Below, piece by piece: positions 8,901-16,956 of a DNA stretch of 56,122 nt. Position 1 is the stretch's first letter; the number at the start of each line of letters is the position of its first letter. The stretch lies in assembly GCA_947455725.1 (NCBI GenBank), contig CANGPL010000013.1, forward strand, positions 1 to 56,122, given 5' to 3'. The stretch is from Hyphomicrobiales bacterium. Its GTDB lineage: Bacteria; Pseudomonadota; Alphaproteobacteria; Rhizobiales; Beijerinckiaceae. Below the pieces are notes generated by a model that made no database searches, was not told the DNA's origin, and worked only from the letters and a program-made list of their open reading frames with translations. Made by a program: the position numbers and the translations under genes.

Positions 8901-9892
8901 CCATACAGGTTATGGGTCAGGATCAGCGCGGGGATCTCTGTCGGCTCATAGCCCTCTTCCTCATAGATCGCATGCAGCAGGTCAAAAGCATATGTCAGCA
9001 TATGCCCCGAGCCACAGGCTGGATCGCAGATCTTGATCTCTTCGGGCTTTGAGATCCGAAGAAAATCCGTCTCTGGCTCTTCCGGCGCGATGTAATAGTC
9101 CATCTGCGCGGTTAGTTTGGATTGAGGCCGGTTCAGCATCCATAGCCGCCCCAGCGAGTTTTCCACCAGATAGCGGACGATCCAATGCGGGGTGAAGAGC
9201 TGCGTCGCGGCCGGGATGTTTTCCGCCGTGATTTTCACGTTCTTCTTCAGGCCTGCAAAGACCTGATCCTTCTTCTCGCTTATATAAAACTGGTAAAGCC
9301 AGCCAATCACCTCGACATCGACACAATCTTCAACCGTCATCGTAGTGCGCATGCGAGCCAAAATGCTGTCTTGCGACAACAGATCATCTGGCATCAACAA
9401 TTCGGTATAGTCGGCGATCTTTTCAAACAGAAACGGCATCACATTGTGCCATTGGTTACAGACCGCCACCAGCAGCAATCGATAGGCTTCCCCCTGTCCG
9501 TCACGCGACGGCTTACTGCCATTCAAGAACGCCGCAACATTAGCGCGAGTGCTTTCGGATATGGCTTCATCGATATGTCCGGCTGCAGCCTCGGCCAGAA
9601 CTTCCGGACGGGTTTGGCCATCGGAAGGCGTGACAACCCGAGGGTTGGTGTAACCATTCGCATCCATAAATCGCAGCGCCGAGAGGCGATTGAACCACGT
9701 ATACGCAGCCTTCTCGATCACCTCCTGGCGTGATGTCGTTGAGATCTCGCCTTCCAACTCTTTAACCGCCGAGGGGAATTCGCGACGCGCAGCGCTTGCT
9801 TCGCTCAGAACAAGATCAAGCTTTGAGGTAACTTGCCCCATCAAAAGCGTGCGGGCATCCTGGGCAAATTTCTTGAGCTTGTTCGTGTCCAT
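5933..9892 (-). CDS. pglX: BREX adenine-specific DNA methyltransferase PglX (BrxX)
   Basis: 1319-aa class I BREX methyltransferase. It modifies a non-palindromic host motif at N6-adenine and is required for self/non-self marking. SAM-binding motif I DPACGSGHML is at residue ~290 and the catalytic NPPY at 628-631. A target-recognition region follows, then a C-terminal helical part (RYKKRPIYWMFSS near residue 1190 is a typical PglX block). The TGA of brxC overlaps its ATG (TGATG). The coding DNA is mosaic: at 6541-6660 GC is 75 of 120 and at 8041-8160 it is 77 of 120, but at 7081-7140 it is 20 of 60 and at 7261-7320 24 of 60. The AT-rich block (about 6990-7985, residues ~636-967) coincides with the expected recognition domain. 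No frameshift or premature stop is seen. Confidence 0.95.
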   Translation of the reverse strand: MDTNKLKKFAQDARTLLMGQVTSKLDLVLSEASAARREFPSAVKELEGEISTTSRQEVIEKAAYTWFNRLSALRFMDANGYTNPRVVTPSDGQTRPEVLAEAAAGHIDEAISESTRANVAAFLNGSKPSRDGQGEAYRLLLVAVCNQWHNVMPFLFEKIADYTELLMPDDLLSQDSILARMRTTMTVEDCVDVEVIGWLYQFYISEKKDQVFAGLKKNVKITAENIPAATQLFTPHWIVRYLVENSLGRLWMLNRPQSKLTAQMDYYIAPEEPETDFLRISKPEEIKICDPACGSGHMLTYAFDLLHAIYEEEGYEPTEIPALILTHNLYGIEIDDRAGALAAFALVMKAAAKLGRRRFLRLNVQPNICVMQNADIRLSVFNDWMYAVGYDLNIDRLASQIKSAPATLQALWRHLSNYLKFAEAVTFSDAPDSYLMRMLDGVADEVDLYDEAVQSPFLLDQFDTVRRDLLKIADSDKNSKERRKIEGDFAKSSQSPATAHKLERLGADYARHGNDTSYRMDLDALSLRLDEAVRAPKELGRLRVLQSELASAMQFHAPLWATVQQFEQAKNFGSLIVPKLRDPAEVARVVRMKDFSGDLLLRDVQERVLKVLEMAEALSPKYHVVVANPPYLGSKGMNGRLQDFSKERFPDSKADLFSMFMERALALSQRHGFMAMINMQSWMFLSAFEKLRSKLLSNATLVSMAHLGERGFDTIAGAVVSTTAFVFLNSYQVNILGEFIRLTVGKSEDEKSEMMRKAISDRKCGLLFRCRSAEFESIPSAPIAYWLSEKVLSGFRESKKIGEFAELKTGIIAGDNDRFIRFWPEISARDFIGSMQKKWYPLLKGGDARKWFGNNTDAVNYGSNGRLISQHPNSMLRNKEFYLRRGLHYNRLSQGNFGARLSDDGHIFEDLSPSIFPNVDLFSMLSYLNSKVFRQFIEVVSSGWKTEIGHVSSVPFKTTEQVCTINGVRCTDISRSDWDAYETSWDFTTLPLLAHEHRAETLAASYATLRAHWQGMTDEMQRLEEENNRIFIDAYGLQDELTPEVPLEEITLTCNPAYRYGGKASTEELETRLRADTMAEFLHYAVGCMFGRYSLDAPGLILTNQGEGLADYLARIPESSFDVDGDNVIPVLDADWFADDITERFRKFLRVTFGEAQFQENLAFIEAALGKDIRKYFTKDFFEAHVRRYKKRPIYWMFSSPKGTFNALIYMHRYRPDTVSVMLNDYLREMITKIIGEKAAQERLADSGDASQAIRTRALKEIEQLGKMIDELQAWERDVVFPLAQAKIEIDLDDGVKVNYPKFGVALKPIKGLEANGDE

Positions 9893-12800
9893 CAGACGAT
9901 AATCCTCTTACCACTATGGATTTCGGCCAACAGCGTTTTGCGTAATTCAATGAGATAGTCTTCCACATCGCTATCGACGGTTAGATAGGGCTTGCTGAAC
10001 GCGACTTTGATTTCATGGATATTAACGTAGGCTGCGGGAGGGGGAACTGGTGGTGCAACTGGCGGCTCACCCATGCCCCCTCCTGGGTTAGGCGGTTCGA
10101 GGACAACCGGACGGGCCAGACGATCAACTTCCTGCAATAGGCGCGGATATAGTTGGGAACGAACCGTATTCGCCCGATCCCGTAAACCGGCAATCAGTGT
10201 CGTCTCTTTCAAACCTTGCCGCGCCAGTTCGAGAGATGACAATAATTGTGTTGCATCCGATGGCGATACTTTACTGAACTCCGGCAAGGATTCTATTTTT
10301 AATTTGCAGCTATCGATTTCGGCTTCAACCGATTTGCGCTCTTCGATGATTTTCAAATCAAGAATGGATTTGAGATCATAGAGCCGCGTCTTGAGATCTT
10401 GAATCGCAGACCCTTTAAAGCATTTTGGATCGAGCAAAACGGCTCGCATAGCGTCCGCTTCTATTTGCCCAGCATAGGTAAAATTATCTATCTGATCGTT
10501 GAGGAAGCTATCAACATCCTCATAAATTTTGCGCTGTGGTCCATTCATGAAGTTGCGTATCGGATCGAGAACATCCTCCTTCAAATCTAGGAGTGCATCT
10601 TGATGTCTCGGCAGATCCGTAATGTACCAAACAGCCGGTTTATTCGCGACCGAGTTGATGTTATCGAGGACCACACTCAATGCCGACAAGAACGGAAAAG
10701 TTGCTTGTTGGGCAAGTAGAATATTGATCTCGCCTTTAAGTCTATCAAAGGCTGTTGCGCATTCAGCCCCCAACACTTTCGCTTCGTTGCCTTCCGGTGG
10801 TGCAACGAAGAAGTCGCGGTAAAAATCCTTCAACGCTTTGATCTGGGATGGCTGGAATTCAACCTGTGGTGCGAGAAGGATGTTGGATAAAACATTAGAG
10901 TTACGAAGCGCACGCTCTAATGGGTCACCTTCCAAGACTGTGCTATCGGACCGCGCTTCAAGCTTTCCGCGACCGATCAGACTTGCAGTTACGCACAGGA
11001 TCGCCGCTGCGGGCCATCCATAGGGCTTGGCTTCAAACCGTTCCAGTAATGCCTTTGCCGTAACACGGACACCGAGTTTTGCTTGCGACTGAGCGAAGTT
11101 CAAGATTTCTTGCTCAGCTTCGGTCAGGCCAGTACCTTCGCCACCAAAGAGCCCTTCAGCCCCTTTAAGCGAACGCCCGATATCGTTTTCGCTATAAGAG
11201 AGCCCCCGCAACATGGGTAAGTTCGTGTAAACCTTGTCGATTAAAATTTGGAATGCTTTGACAACCCGCTCCTGCGGATCCTCGCCGCCGATCTCAATAT
11301 TCTCTCCGCGCACAAACAAGCGGGCATCCGAAATCAATTTATGAAGTCGAAGTTTCAACTCAGACCGTCGACGATTATTCTGCTCGCCCATTTCCACGAC
11401 GATGCGGTCGCGGCCAGGCTGTTGTGTACCAGACCGGGCTTGTCGAACAAATTTGTCGGTCTTCTTGTAGAGCGTCAGATCTTTAATGAACCGAGCATCA
11501 GGCGCCATAGAGACAACCAATTCCTCACGCGTCATGCTCCGCATCCTGACAGCTTCCGGTGATGAGGCATCATCCGAGAACGGGCTAATGACATTGACCA
11601 CCAACTCATATTCGCGCCCTAAAAGGCGATCATCCAGCTTTCGGCTGAAGGCATAGTCATGCCCAGTTGTTGCATGTTTGATTTTCTTGTGACGGATTAC
11701 TTCTTCAAAAACGAGTGTTTCTAACTCTTTGCCAATTTCCGACGGATCTGCGTCAAGAGACTTGATTTCGTTTTGAACATCAACCTCTTCATTGGTGAGA
11801 AACTCGTAAACCTCGCCATTGCGTTGAATATACGTGTTCCGCTCTAATAGATTGAGAGCTTCTTCAATCTTACGGCGCTGCGAAACCTGATCAGCATCAA
11901 ATTCAGACAGAAGCAGAATACTGATGTTGCGGACTGTAGGCTTAAACTCCTTGATATATTTAACAAGGAAGAGCGATTTGAGAACACGGACCGCAAAAGG
12001 ATCGTCGAGATTATCCTCAGCAATTTGAACCGACCGTTGGATGCCAGATTTTAATGCTGCCCGAATTCCCTCAAACATAAGATCAAAGGTCGCGATACCA
12101 CCAACTGGATAATCAGCAAGTTTCTTAGCTACCTCTTGGAAAACGCCCAGCATCGAGCGCTCGCCAACGGAACTGTGCTTGCCCTCAAAGGCGTTATGCT
12201 GCGACAGGCTTGTGATAGCCATTTGGAACAGCGTGTATTGATAGGGAGGAAATGGATAACTCTGAATGAAATTATTGCGATCAGTAAAGTTTTTAAGGCG
12301 AATGGAGCCGTCCGTAAAATCAAACAGCGTTTTAAGGTTGTTTTCCTCACGCCCGAACAGATGGCCTAATTGAGCAATGCCTTCTTCCGTTTTAGCCAAA
12401 AGTCTCTTTTGAATAACCTCGGCGACATCTGCACTGTTCAAAGGCATTCGCGTGGCAAACCGTGCTTGAATTTTAGAAAAATCATTTTCCTGCTGTGCGG
12501 TCATATCGCCAATTACGGACGCCATGTCCTGCTGAGCCGTAACAAGTATCCACGCTTGTCCTTTACACCGCGTATTGAGGCTTTCGGCGATGGTCTGAAG
12601 GTTCGTCATCAATTTTGTATTGTCAGCAATGTATTGTCCAACTTCATCGACAAAAAAATTCAACCTAAATTTGGGGCCTTGTTGATCAATCCAGGCTTTT
12701 ACATTGTTTGCAAAATCCTCGATCGAAACCCGGTGATCCTTGCGATAATTTCCTATGATGTCTGCGGCATCGACTTCAGTCCCACCCACAACTTTTGCAT

Positions 12801-13428
12801 ACGCTTTAGCGATGTTGAGTTTTCTAATAATTGCCGTTTCTCGACCACGCTCCCACGGCTCATTCGCTATGACGGCATAAGCCTCTTTAAAGCTAACAAG
12901 CTTACCCAGTCCATCGAGATCTCGCTCAAACTGTGCAATGTGTGGCTGCTTTCCAAAATAGCCGCACATTTCATCGAAAACCTTCTGAAACACCGACAGC
13001 AGTGCATCAACCTCAGTTTTAGAAATTACGTCAGCTTTTTGATCAATGTTAAACAGAATGCTTTTCGATGGAATAGGAACGGCCTTGTTCAGCAAGCCGA
13101 CCAAAGTAGGATGATCCAGTAGCTCTTTTTTGTTCTTGAAGATGTCGTAAGCTGGGATACCCTCGACTTTGTGATTTTCCAATAAATAGGCCAGCATCTT
13201 CAAAAGGTGTGATTTGCCAGAACCAAAAAAACCAGAAATCCAAACACCATTGGCCGTACCGTAATTGTTGTAGGCGATAAGAAACTGCTCTAGACGCGTA
13301 GCGATCTCGCCGGTGATAACATATTCCTCGAGCTCAATTTTTAAACTCGCGTCGTCGTCAGCTTTAATGACGCCGTCAATGGAACGATCGACCGGCTTCA
13401 GGAAGATTTCTTTCATCTGCAGAGCCAT
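9892..13428 (-). CDS. brxC: BREX protein BrxC (P-loop ATPase)
   Basis: Large (1178 aa) BREX ATPase. It begins with the family-typical stretch IFLKPVDRSIDGVIKADD, then a Walker A GFFGSGKSH near residue 65 and a Walker B NFFVDEVGQYI near residue 260. A long helical C-terminus ends in a Pro/Gly-rich linker (near residue 1120) and a short terminal domain. The ATG at 13428 is chosen because GAGGTG lies 9-14 bases upstream; an upstream in-frame TTG at 13443 would put the binding site inside the coding region. It starts 4 bp after the brxB stop and overlaps pglX by 1 bp. BrxC is thought to assemble with PglX and other BREX proteins on DNA. Confidence 0.94.
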   Translation of the reverse strand: MALQMKEIFLKPVDRSIDGVIKADDDASLKIELEEYVITGEIATRLEQFLIAYNNYGTANGVWISGFFGSGKSHLLKMLAYLLENHKVEGIPAYDIFKNKKELLDHPTLVGLLNKAVPIPSKSILFNIDQKADVISKTEVDALLSVFQKVFDEMCGYFGKQPHIAQFERDLDGLGKLVSFKEAYAVIANEPWERGRETAIIRKLNIAKAYAKVVGGTEVDAADIIGNYRKDHRVSIEDFANNVKAWIDQQGPKFRLNFFVDEVGQYIADNTKLMTNLQTIAESLNTRCKGQAWILVTAQQDMASVIGDMTAQQENDFSKIQARFATRMPLNSADVAEVIQKRLLAKTEEGIAQLGHLFGREENNLKTLFDFTDGSIRLKNFTDRNNFIQSYPFPPYQYTLFQMAITSLSQHNAFEGKHSSVGERSMLGVFQEVAKKLADYPVGGIATFDLMFEGIRAALKSGIQRSVQIAEDNLDDPFAVRVLKSLFLVKYIKEFKPTVRNISILLLSEFDADQVSQRRKIEEALNLLERNTYIQRNGEVYEFLTNEEVDVQNEIKSLDADPSEIGKELETLVFEEVIRHKKIKHATTGHDYAFSRKLDDRLLGREYELVVNVISPFSDDASSPEAVRMRSMTREELVVSMAPDARFIKDLTLYKKTDKFVRQARSGTQQPGRDRIVVEMGEQNNRRRSELKLRLHKLISDARLFVRGENIEIGGEDPQERVVKAFQILIDKVYTNLPMLRGLSYSENDIGRSLKGAEGLFGGEGTGLTEAEQEILNFAQSQAKLGVRVTAKALLERFEAKPYGWPAAAILCVTASLIGRGKLEARSDSTVLEGDPLERALRNSNVLSNILLAPQVEFQPSQIKALKDFYRDFFVAPPEGNEAKVLGAECATAFDRLKGEINILLAQQATFPFLSALSVVLDNINSVANKPAVWYITDLPRHQDALLDLKEDVLDPIRNFMNGPQRKIYEDVDSFLNDQIDNFTYAGQIEADAMRAVLLDPKCFKGSAIQDLKTRLYDLKSILDLKIIEERKSVEAEIDSCKLKIESLPEFSKVSPSDATQLLSSLELARQGLKETTLIAGLRDRANTVRSQLYPRLLQEVDRLARPVVLEPPNPGGGMGEPPVAPPVPPPAAYVNIHEIKVAFSKPYLTVDSDVEDYLIELRKTLLAEIHSGKRIIV

Positions 13429-13432
13429 TGCA

Positions 13433-14035
13433 TCACACCTCAAAGTTCAAAATATTGAAAGCCCGATAGTATTTATCGTCATGGAGTAGGCCGAAAAGAT
13501 CAAGCGACGCCCCCGTCGCTAACGCGTGCGCGTAATTGCCCGGAAAAAACAGCACGGTTGGTCGGTCCTTAGCCGTGCTTTGAAGATTATTTAAGACATT
13601 ATGAGAACGCACATAGGGATAGACCTCACCAATTCCAGACAAAAAAATTACGTCATGCGGTGTGGCTGCAATAATTTGGGCGATCTTCGGTATAAGGTGA
13701 GCGACTGGATCCAAAACGCTTTGCAGCAATTCTTTTAACTCGTCCTTGGCGCTTTGTTCTTCAATGGAAAACACCTCGTCAAGGATTCCCCGATCCTTAA
13801 GAAGCGCCAATGAAAGGTCATAAAGATTGATATCAAGTGCTTTGACGCTGATATTTGCCAATTGCTTGACTAACCTTCTCAGATCTCCATCAACTTCAAA
13901 AGCTTCGACAGGATCGTAAGGGCAAATAAAGAACGGAACCTCGTTGCCTAAACCCTGTTTCGTTAAAAACCGCTCACTGGAGATAACCTTTAGTAAATGA
14001 TCAAACCTATCTTTTGCATTCATTGAGACCGTCAT
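13433..14035 (-). CDS. brxB: BREX protein BrxB (DUF1788)
   Basis: 200-aa BrxB, a small conserved BREX component. The sequence PFFICPYDPVEAFEV and the later IFLSGIGEVYPYVRSH and VLFFPGNY blocks are typical of the family. Its ATG overlaps the brxA stop by four bases (ATGA) and brxC follows after 4 bp, so all three are translationally coupled. A second in-frame ATG at residue 5 is possible. The molecular role is not established; it is a required part of type I BREX. Confidence 0.93.
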   Translation of the reverse strand: MTVSMNAKDRFDHLLKVISSERFLTKQGLGNEVPFFICPYDPVEAFEVDGDLRRLVKQLANISVKALDINLYDLSLALLKDRGILDEVFSIEEQSAKDELKELLQSVLDPVAHLIPKIAQIIAATPHDVIFLSGIGEVYPYVRSHNVLNNLQSTAKDRPTVLFFPGNYAHALATGASLDLFGLLHDDKYYRAFNILNFEV

Positions 14036-14661
14036 GGAACAATTTCCTCTTTACGGAGCCCAGGAAAATATAAGATTTCGTCTGGATTTTTGGCATAAAT
14101 CAAGCCTTTCAGGCGCGAACTCAGGTAAGCCTGCCTAATTTGGCCGCTCTTATCTATTATTCCCGCTTCCCGCATAATTCGGAACAAAATTTGCCTAAGT
14201 TTCAGGCGAGTGGTTTGGCTCAACCCAGTAAGCCCATCGTCCCACTCCGCCTTCGCATCAAAAAAGCTGTCGAATGCCTCAAGCGGCAAATCCAACCGAA
14301 ACGAAAGATAACGCTCTTGAATCACCTCGAGCAGGAACTCGCGAACAAACCGGTAAGTGCGGCACATGGAAAGCCAAAGCAAGGCTTCCTGATCGGGCCG
14401 GTCGGCTTCGTTCGTCAAGAAATTCCTCTCTTCATCCGTGAGTGATCCGACGCGTTTACATATTTCCCGGAGTGAACGGCGATTTGACGCCGTCTTAGGA
14501 AGGGTGGTTGCACCACCGGCGATTGCCCGTTCAAGTGTAATATCCCACTCTTCGCCGGGCAAATGGAGACGCGCGACAGTGATGCTCTCATTAATAAACA
14601 GGCCGCCAGTGCCGAACGACATAAGATAACGTTTTTCGTTCCGACCCACGGCGAATTCCAT
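14032..14661 (-). CDS. brxA: BREX protein BrxA (DUF1819)
   Basis: First gene of the BREX operon, encoding a 209-aa DUF1819 protein. The N-terminal YLMSFGTGGLFINESITVA matches the usual BrxA opening (Y-x-LSFTxGGL-x-x-ES). BrxA is reported as a small helical DNA-binding protein. The start at 14661 has no strong ribosome binding site; an in-frame ATG at 14622 is an alternative that would begin just at MSFGTGG. Upstream lies a 270-bp AT-rich region with repeated TGACA boxes and a plausible promoter (TTGACT-17-CAAAAT on the minus strand). Confidence 0.93.
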   Translation of the reverse strand: MEFAVGRNEKRYLMSFGTGGLFINESITVARLHLPGEEWDITLERAIAGGATTLPKTASNRRSLREICKRVGSLTDEERNFLTNEADRPDQEALLWLSMCRTYRFVREFLLEVIQERYLSFRLDLPLEAFDSFFDAKAEWDDGLTGLSQTTRLKLRQILFRIMREAGIIDKSGQIRQAYLSSRLKGLIYAKNPDEILYFPGLRKEEIVP

Positions 14662-14704
14662 CTAATTTGGCGAAAAATGTATAATTTCGATATATTAGTC
14701 TAGA

Positions 14705-14824
14705 TTGACCAAAATTTTGACAAGTGCAAATCGAACAGTCAAAATTTTTTGCATTTTAAACGATTTTGACACAAATTTTACCAAATTGGCGGTATTTTTA
14801 GATAAGGGGTGACAAAAATTGACA
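14705..14824. promoter_or_regulatory. brxA upstream region with repeated TTTTGACA/TGACA boxes
   Basis: TTTTGACA occurs at 14715-14722 and 14764-14771, with TGACA also at 14810-14814 and 14820-14824 and TTGACC at 14705-14710. The inverted near-match AGTCAAAA is at 14737-14744. On the minus strand, TTGACT (14742-14737) and CAAAAT (14719-14714) are separated by 17 bp and could be the -35 and -10 of the brx promoter; both fall inside boxes. The same core occurs as an ordered array at the neighbouring HTH gene, so that protein is the likely ligand. Confidence 0.5.
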
Positions 14825-14933
14825 GGTATCGTTCCTTATGTTGGCCATAAATAGCGGCATGACTAAAATCAACATCGTGATCCGATATCGTCAATCTAAT
14901 GGAAAAATGCTTACGATTGAAATTCAAGCGCGA

Positions 14934-15740
14934 TCATATGGATGGAATATCTGGACGTGGTGCAGGCCCGATCATGCTATGAGCAACCTTTGATACTAGA
15001 GACTGTTCCGGGAAAAATCCCAGCCTATGTAGAGCATCAAGAATGCTTTCAAAATTAGCGTATAGAGCATTACCTTGGAGCGCCGATGACGCTAATCCGT
15101 TTAAATCGTCCGCGCAAATATTGATTTGCATAATTTGCCGCGCCAACTGACTATCGCTTAAAATTTGCGAACCGTCAGTGATAAAAGAAGCAGAATTATT
15201 TCGCGTATATTCCGCTAATTCGATAATAGCTTTGTTTACGTCCCGAGCGCGCGCTATTGCCTGAGCTATGCAATAGCAAGCGTCTTGCATGTCATGTCGA
15301 TCCTGTTCCGATGGGGCGCGATCTACACGACGATATTTAGGTTCCGAAAAACCTCCTTGCTCGAGTCTATAAAAACTAACCTCAGCTGACCCCAAAGTAG
15401 CCCTTTGCTTCGCAAGATCAACGGCCCAATACGTTGAAGGACCACCTCGCCCCTCAACCTCACGGATCAAGTCATAAAGCATTTGACTGTGTTTTTGTAT
15501 AAGCTGAATTTGATCTTGGTCATTAACGATTATGGATACTGAATCCGGCTTCCAAGGCAGTCTCTGAGCATCAAGTAGCTTCCAAGCCCTCAAAGCAGCG
15601 TCGACTGGCCCTGGAACCGTTTCGCCTTCTGCCCAACGCCGGACGGATCGCTCGGAAACACCGAGCAACTGAGCCGCATCGGAAAATGACAGTTTCAAGA
15701 CTGATAAGTAATCAACAAACTGGACCCTAGATAGCATCAT
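14934..15740 (-). CDS. Helix-turn-helix regulator upstream of BREX
   Basis: 268-aa protein with an N-terminal HTH (FSDAAQLLGVSERSVRRWAEG at residues 19-39), the form found in Cro/XRE-like and phage-type regulators. A ~220-residue C-terminal part that I do not recognise follows; it has no WYL motif. The ATG at 15740 is chosen over an upstream TTG because a GTGAGGG ribosome binding site precedes it and because the TTG lies inside the operator palindrome. The gene is on the same strand as brxA, 272 bp ahead of it, with related TGACA boxes at both promoters. Autoregulation and control of BREX are therefore the simplest reading (inferred). Confidence 0.75.
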   Translation of the reverse strand: MMLSRVQFVDYLSVLKLSFSDAAQLLGVSERSVRRWAEGETVPGPVDAALRAWKLLDAQRLPWKPDSVSIIVNDQDQIQLIQKHSQMLYDLIREVEGRGGPSTYWAVDLAKQRATLGSAEVSFYRLEQGGFSEPKYRRVDRAPSEQDRHDMQDACYCIAQAIARARDVNKAIIELAEYTRNNSASFITDGSQILSDSQLARQIMQINICADDLNGLASSALQGNALYANFESILDALHRLGFFPEQSLVSKVAHSMIGPAPRPDIPSI

Positions 15741-15760
15741 ACCCTCACTTCCAAAGACGA

Positions 15761-15812
15761 TGACAATTTTGTAATTTACTTTTGACAATTTGTCAAAATA
15801 AAAATGACAATT
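15761..15812. promoter_or_regulatory. Operator array: three TGACAATT boxes spaced 22 bp, with palindrome
   Basis: TGACAATT occurs at 15761-15768, 15783-15790 and 15805-15812, exactly 22 bp apart (about two helical turns). The middle copy is part of a perfect inverted repeat TTTTGACA-ATT-TGTCAAAA (15780-15798). A minus-strand promoter fits into it: TTGACA (15796-15791), 17-bp spacer, TACAAA (15773-15768). It is located 21-72 bp upstream of the HTH gene's ATG, the layout of an autoregulated repressor. Confidence 0.7.
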
Positions 15813-16194
15813 CGAGAATATGGATCAATTTCGAATAGTGAAACTTTGATTGTAATGGGCTTTAAAACTCAAAAAGCGAGACGATCAGACCATTCACGTC
15901 GTCGGCCGAATTAAGCTAGGGGCTATCGGCCAAAGGGCGCCGTTGATGACTAGTCTTTGAAATTTTTAAAACAACAAAAGCATTGACCGATTCGTCTGAT
16001 TTATTGATCCAAACATCTCGGTGGCCAAACTAACAATTTTCAGCAATGTGCCGCCATTCATCCGCACCTACCCGCAGGAATTGCTATTACCCCGCCAAGC
16101 AAGTTATCTGCTTGCCTACTTCTCCTCCGCCAGAATAGACCAGCAACACGCATTACCGGCTTAATTTACGCGCCCTTGTGCCTATTCCCATGCC
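15813..16194. other. Non-coding stretch with no recognised feature
   Basis: About 380 bp between the HTH gene's operator array and the VapC stop. I see no convincing reading frame, RNA gene, terminator hairpin or attachment-site repeat. It marks the likely right boundary of the BREX part of the island. Confidence 0.6.
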
Positions 16195-16596
16195 TCACGC
16201 CGGTGCTATGAGCTGAACTGTTGGAAAATAGCTTCGATAGCGTGCGGCGTCTCTCGTCAAAAGTGTCATCCCCGTTACGGCCGCATGGGCCCCGATGAAT
16301 AAATCGGGGAGGACGCTGGTTCGGCTGCCGCCTTGTTTTCGGTAGGTTTGAAAAGCTTTGCCTGCCAAAAATAGTGCGTCACGGGGGATTTCTGCCCAGC
16401 CGATCTCGACCTCGGCGAGTAATCGATCCACATCCTCGATGCGCTCATAGCCGACAGAGAATTCGGAATAAATAACGCTATTGATGACGACGGCGCCAAG
16501 GCTTGCGGCGGCTTCTAGGGCCTCCATTGACCATTCCGCCCAGTTTGGATCATTGGTCGCGATGTCGAGTAAAATATTGGTATCGACCAGGATCAA
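16195..16596 (-). CDS. vapC: PIN-domain toxin, VapC family
   Basis: 133-aa PIN-domain ribonuclease-type toxin. The opening ILVDTNILLDI holds the first acidic residue. A central conserved Glu lies in NSVIYSEFSVGYERI, and the C-terminal LPDLFIGAHAAVTG followed by LLTRDAARYRSYFP supplies the other acidic residues and the typical PIN ending. The start is the TTG at 16596, which overlaps the antitoxin stop (TTGA), so it is translated by coupling to the antitoxin. All PIN acidic positions appear present, so an active toxin is expected. Cell target unknown; VapC enzymes usually cut tRNA or rRNA. Confidence 0.88.
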   Translation of the reverse strand: MILVDTNILLDIATNDPNWAEWSMEALEAAASLGAVVINSVIYSEFSVGYERIEDVDRLLAEVEIGWAEIPRDALFLAGKAFQTYRKQGGSRTSVLPDLFIGAHAAVTGMTLLTRDAARYRSYFPTVQLIAPA

Positions 16597-16832
16597 GCGC
16601 CTTCGCCCCGTGTCAGTGCCATAATAGCATCGGTGCTAAGACGTGCCGTTGCCGTGCCGCGCAGGCGCTCGAAACGGCTTGGTGTTGGCGGGGCCGCCCC
16701 TTCGGCCTGAAGAAAGCCGCGCCCGTCTTTGTCGATGCTGAACGATATTTTCGTTCCCGGCTTAATGCCGAGCCGGTCTCGAATGGGCTTCGGGATTGTG
16801 ACTTGTCCCTTGCTGGTGACGGTGGTGACCAT
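16593..16832 (-). CDS. vapB: AbrB/MazE-type antitoxin, VapB family
   Basis: 79-aa antitoxin. The N-terminal swapped-hairpin DNA-binding domain has the standard VTSKGQVTIPKPIRDRLGIKPG block; the C-terminal ~35 residues are the toxin-binding tail. It precedes and overlaps vapC by four bases. Upstream (16843-16870) is a perfect 9-bp inverted repeat, the likely site of autoregulation by the VapBC complex. Confidence 0.9.
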   Translation of the reverse strand: MVTTVTSKGQVTIPKPIRDRLGIKPGTKISFSIDKDGRGFLQAEGAAPPTPSRFERLRGTATARLSTDAIMALTRGEGA

Positions 16833-16842
16833 ATGGGCGCTC

Positions 16843-16870
16843 GTAATACTTTGCTGATGTTAAGTATTAC
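16843..16870. promoter_or_regulatory. VapB operator: 9-bp inverted repeat
   Basis: GTAATACTT (16843-16851) and AAGTATTAC (16862-16870) are perfect inverted arms separated by 10 bp, ending 11 bp before the antitoxin start. AbrB-fold antitoxins bind such paired arms to repress their own operon. Confidence 0.7.
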
Positions 16871-16956
16871 ATAACACGTCTGACGTTTGCACGCCAGTCG
16901 ATTAACCCGCGTGTCACTTGACTCCATCCTCCTATCGCAGTTAAATAAACCAATCA

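Noticed and set aside
12370..13122. 250-aa frame on the + strand opposite brxC
   Set aside because: It lies wholly antisense to the conserved ATPase part of brxC and shows no recognisable protein family.
14859..14993. 44-codon + strand frame (MTKINIVIRYRQ...) between brxA and the HTH gene
   Set aside because: No ribosome binding site, and its 3' half is antisense to the HTH gene's end. Not enough to call a gene.
15813..16194. Integration or attachment site at the right end of the BREX island
   Set aside because: No tRNA, integrase or direct repeat matching the left side was found within the window.
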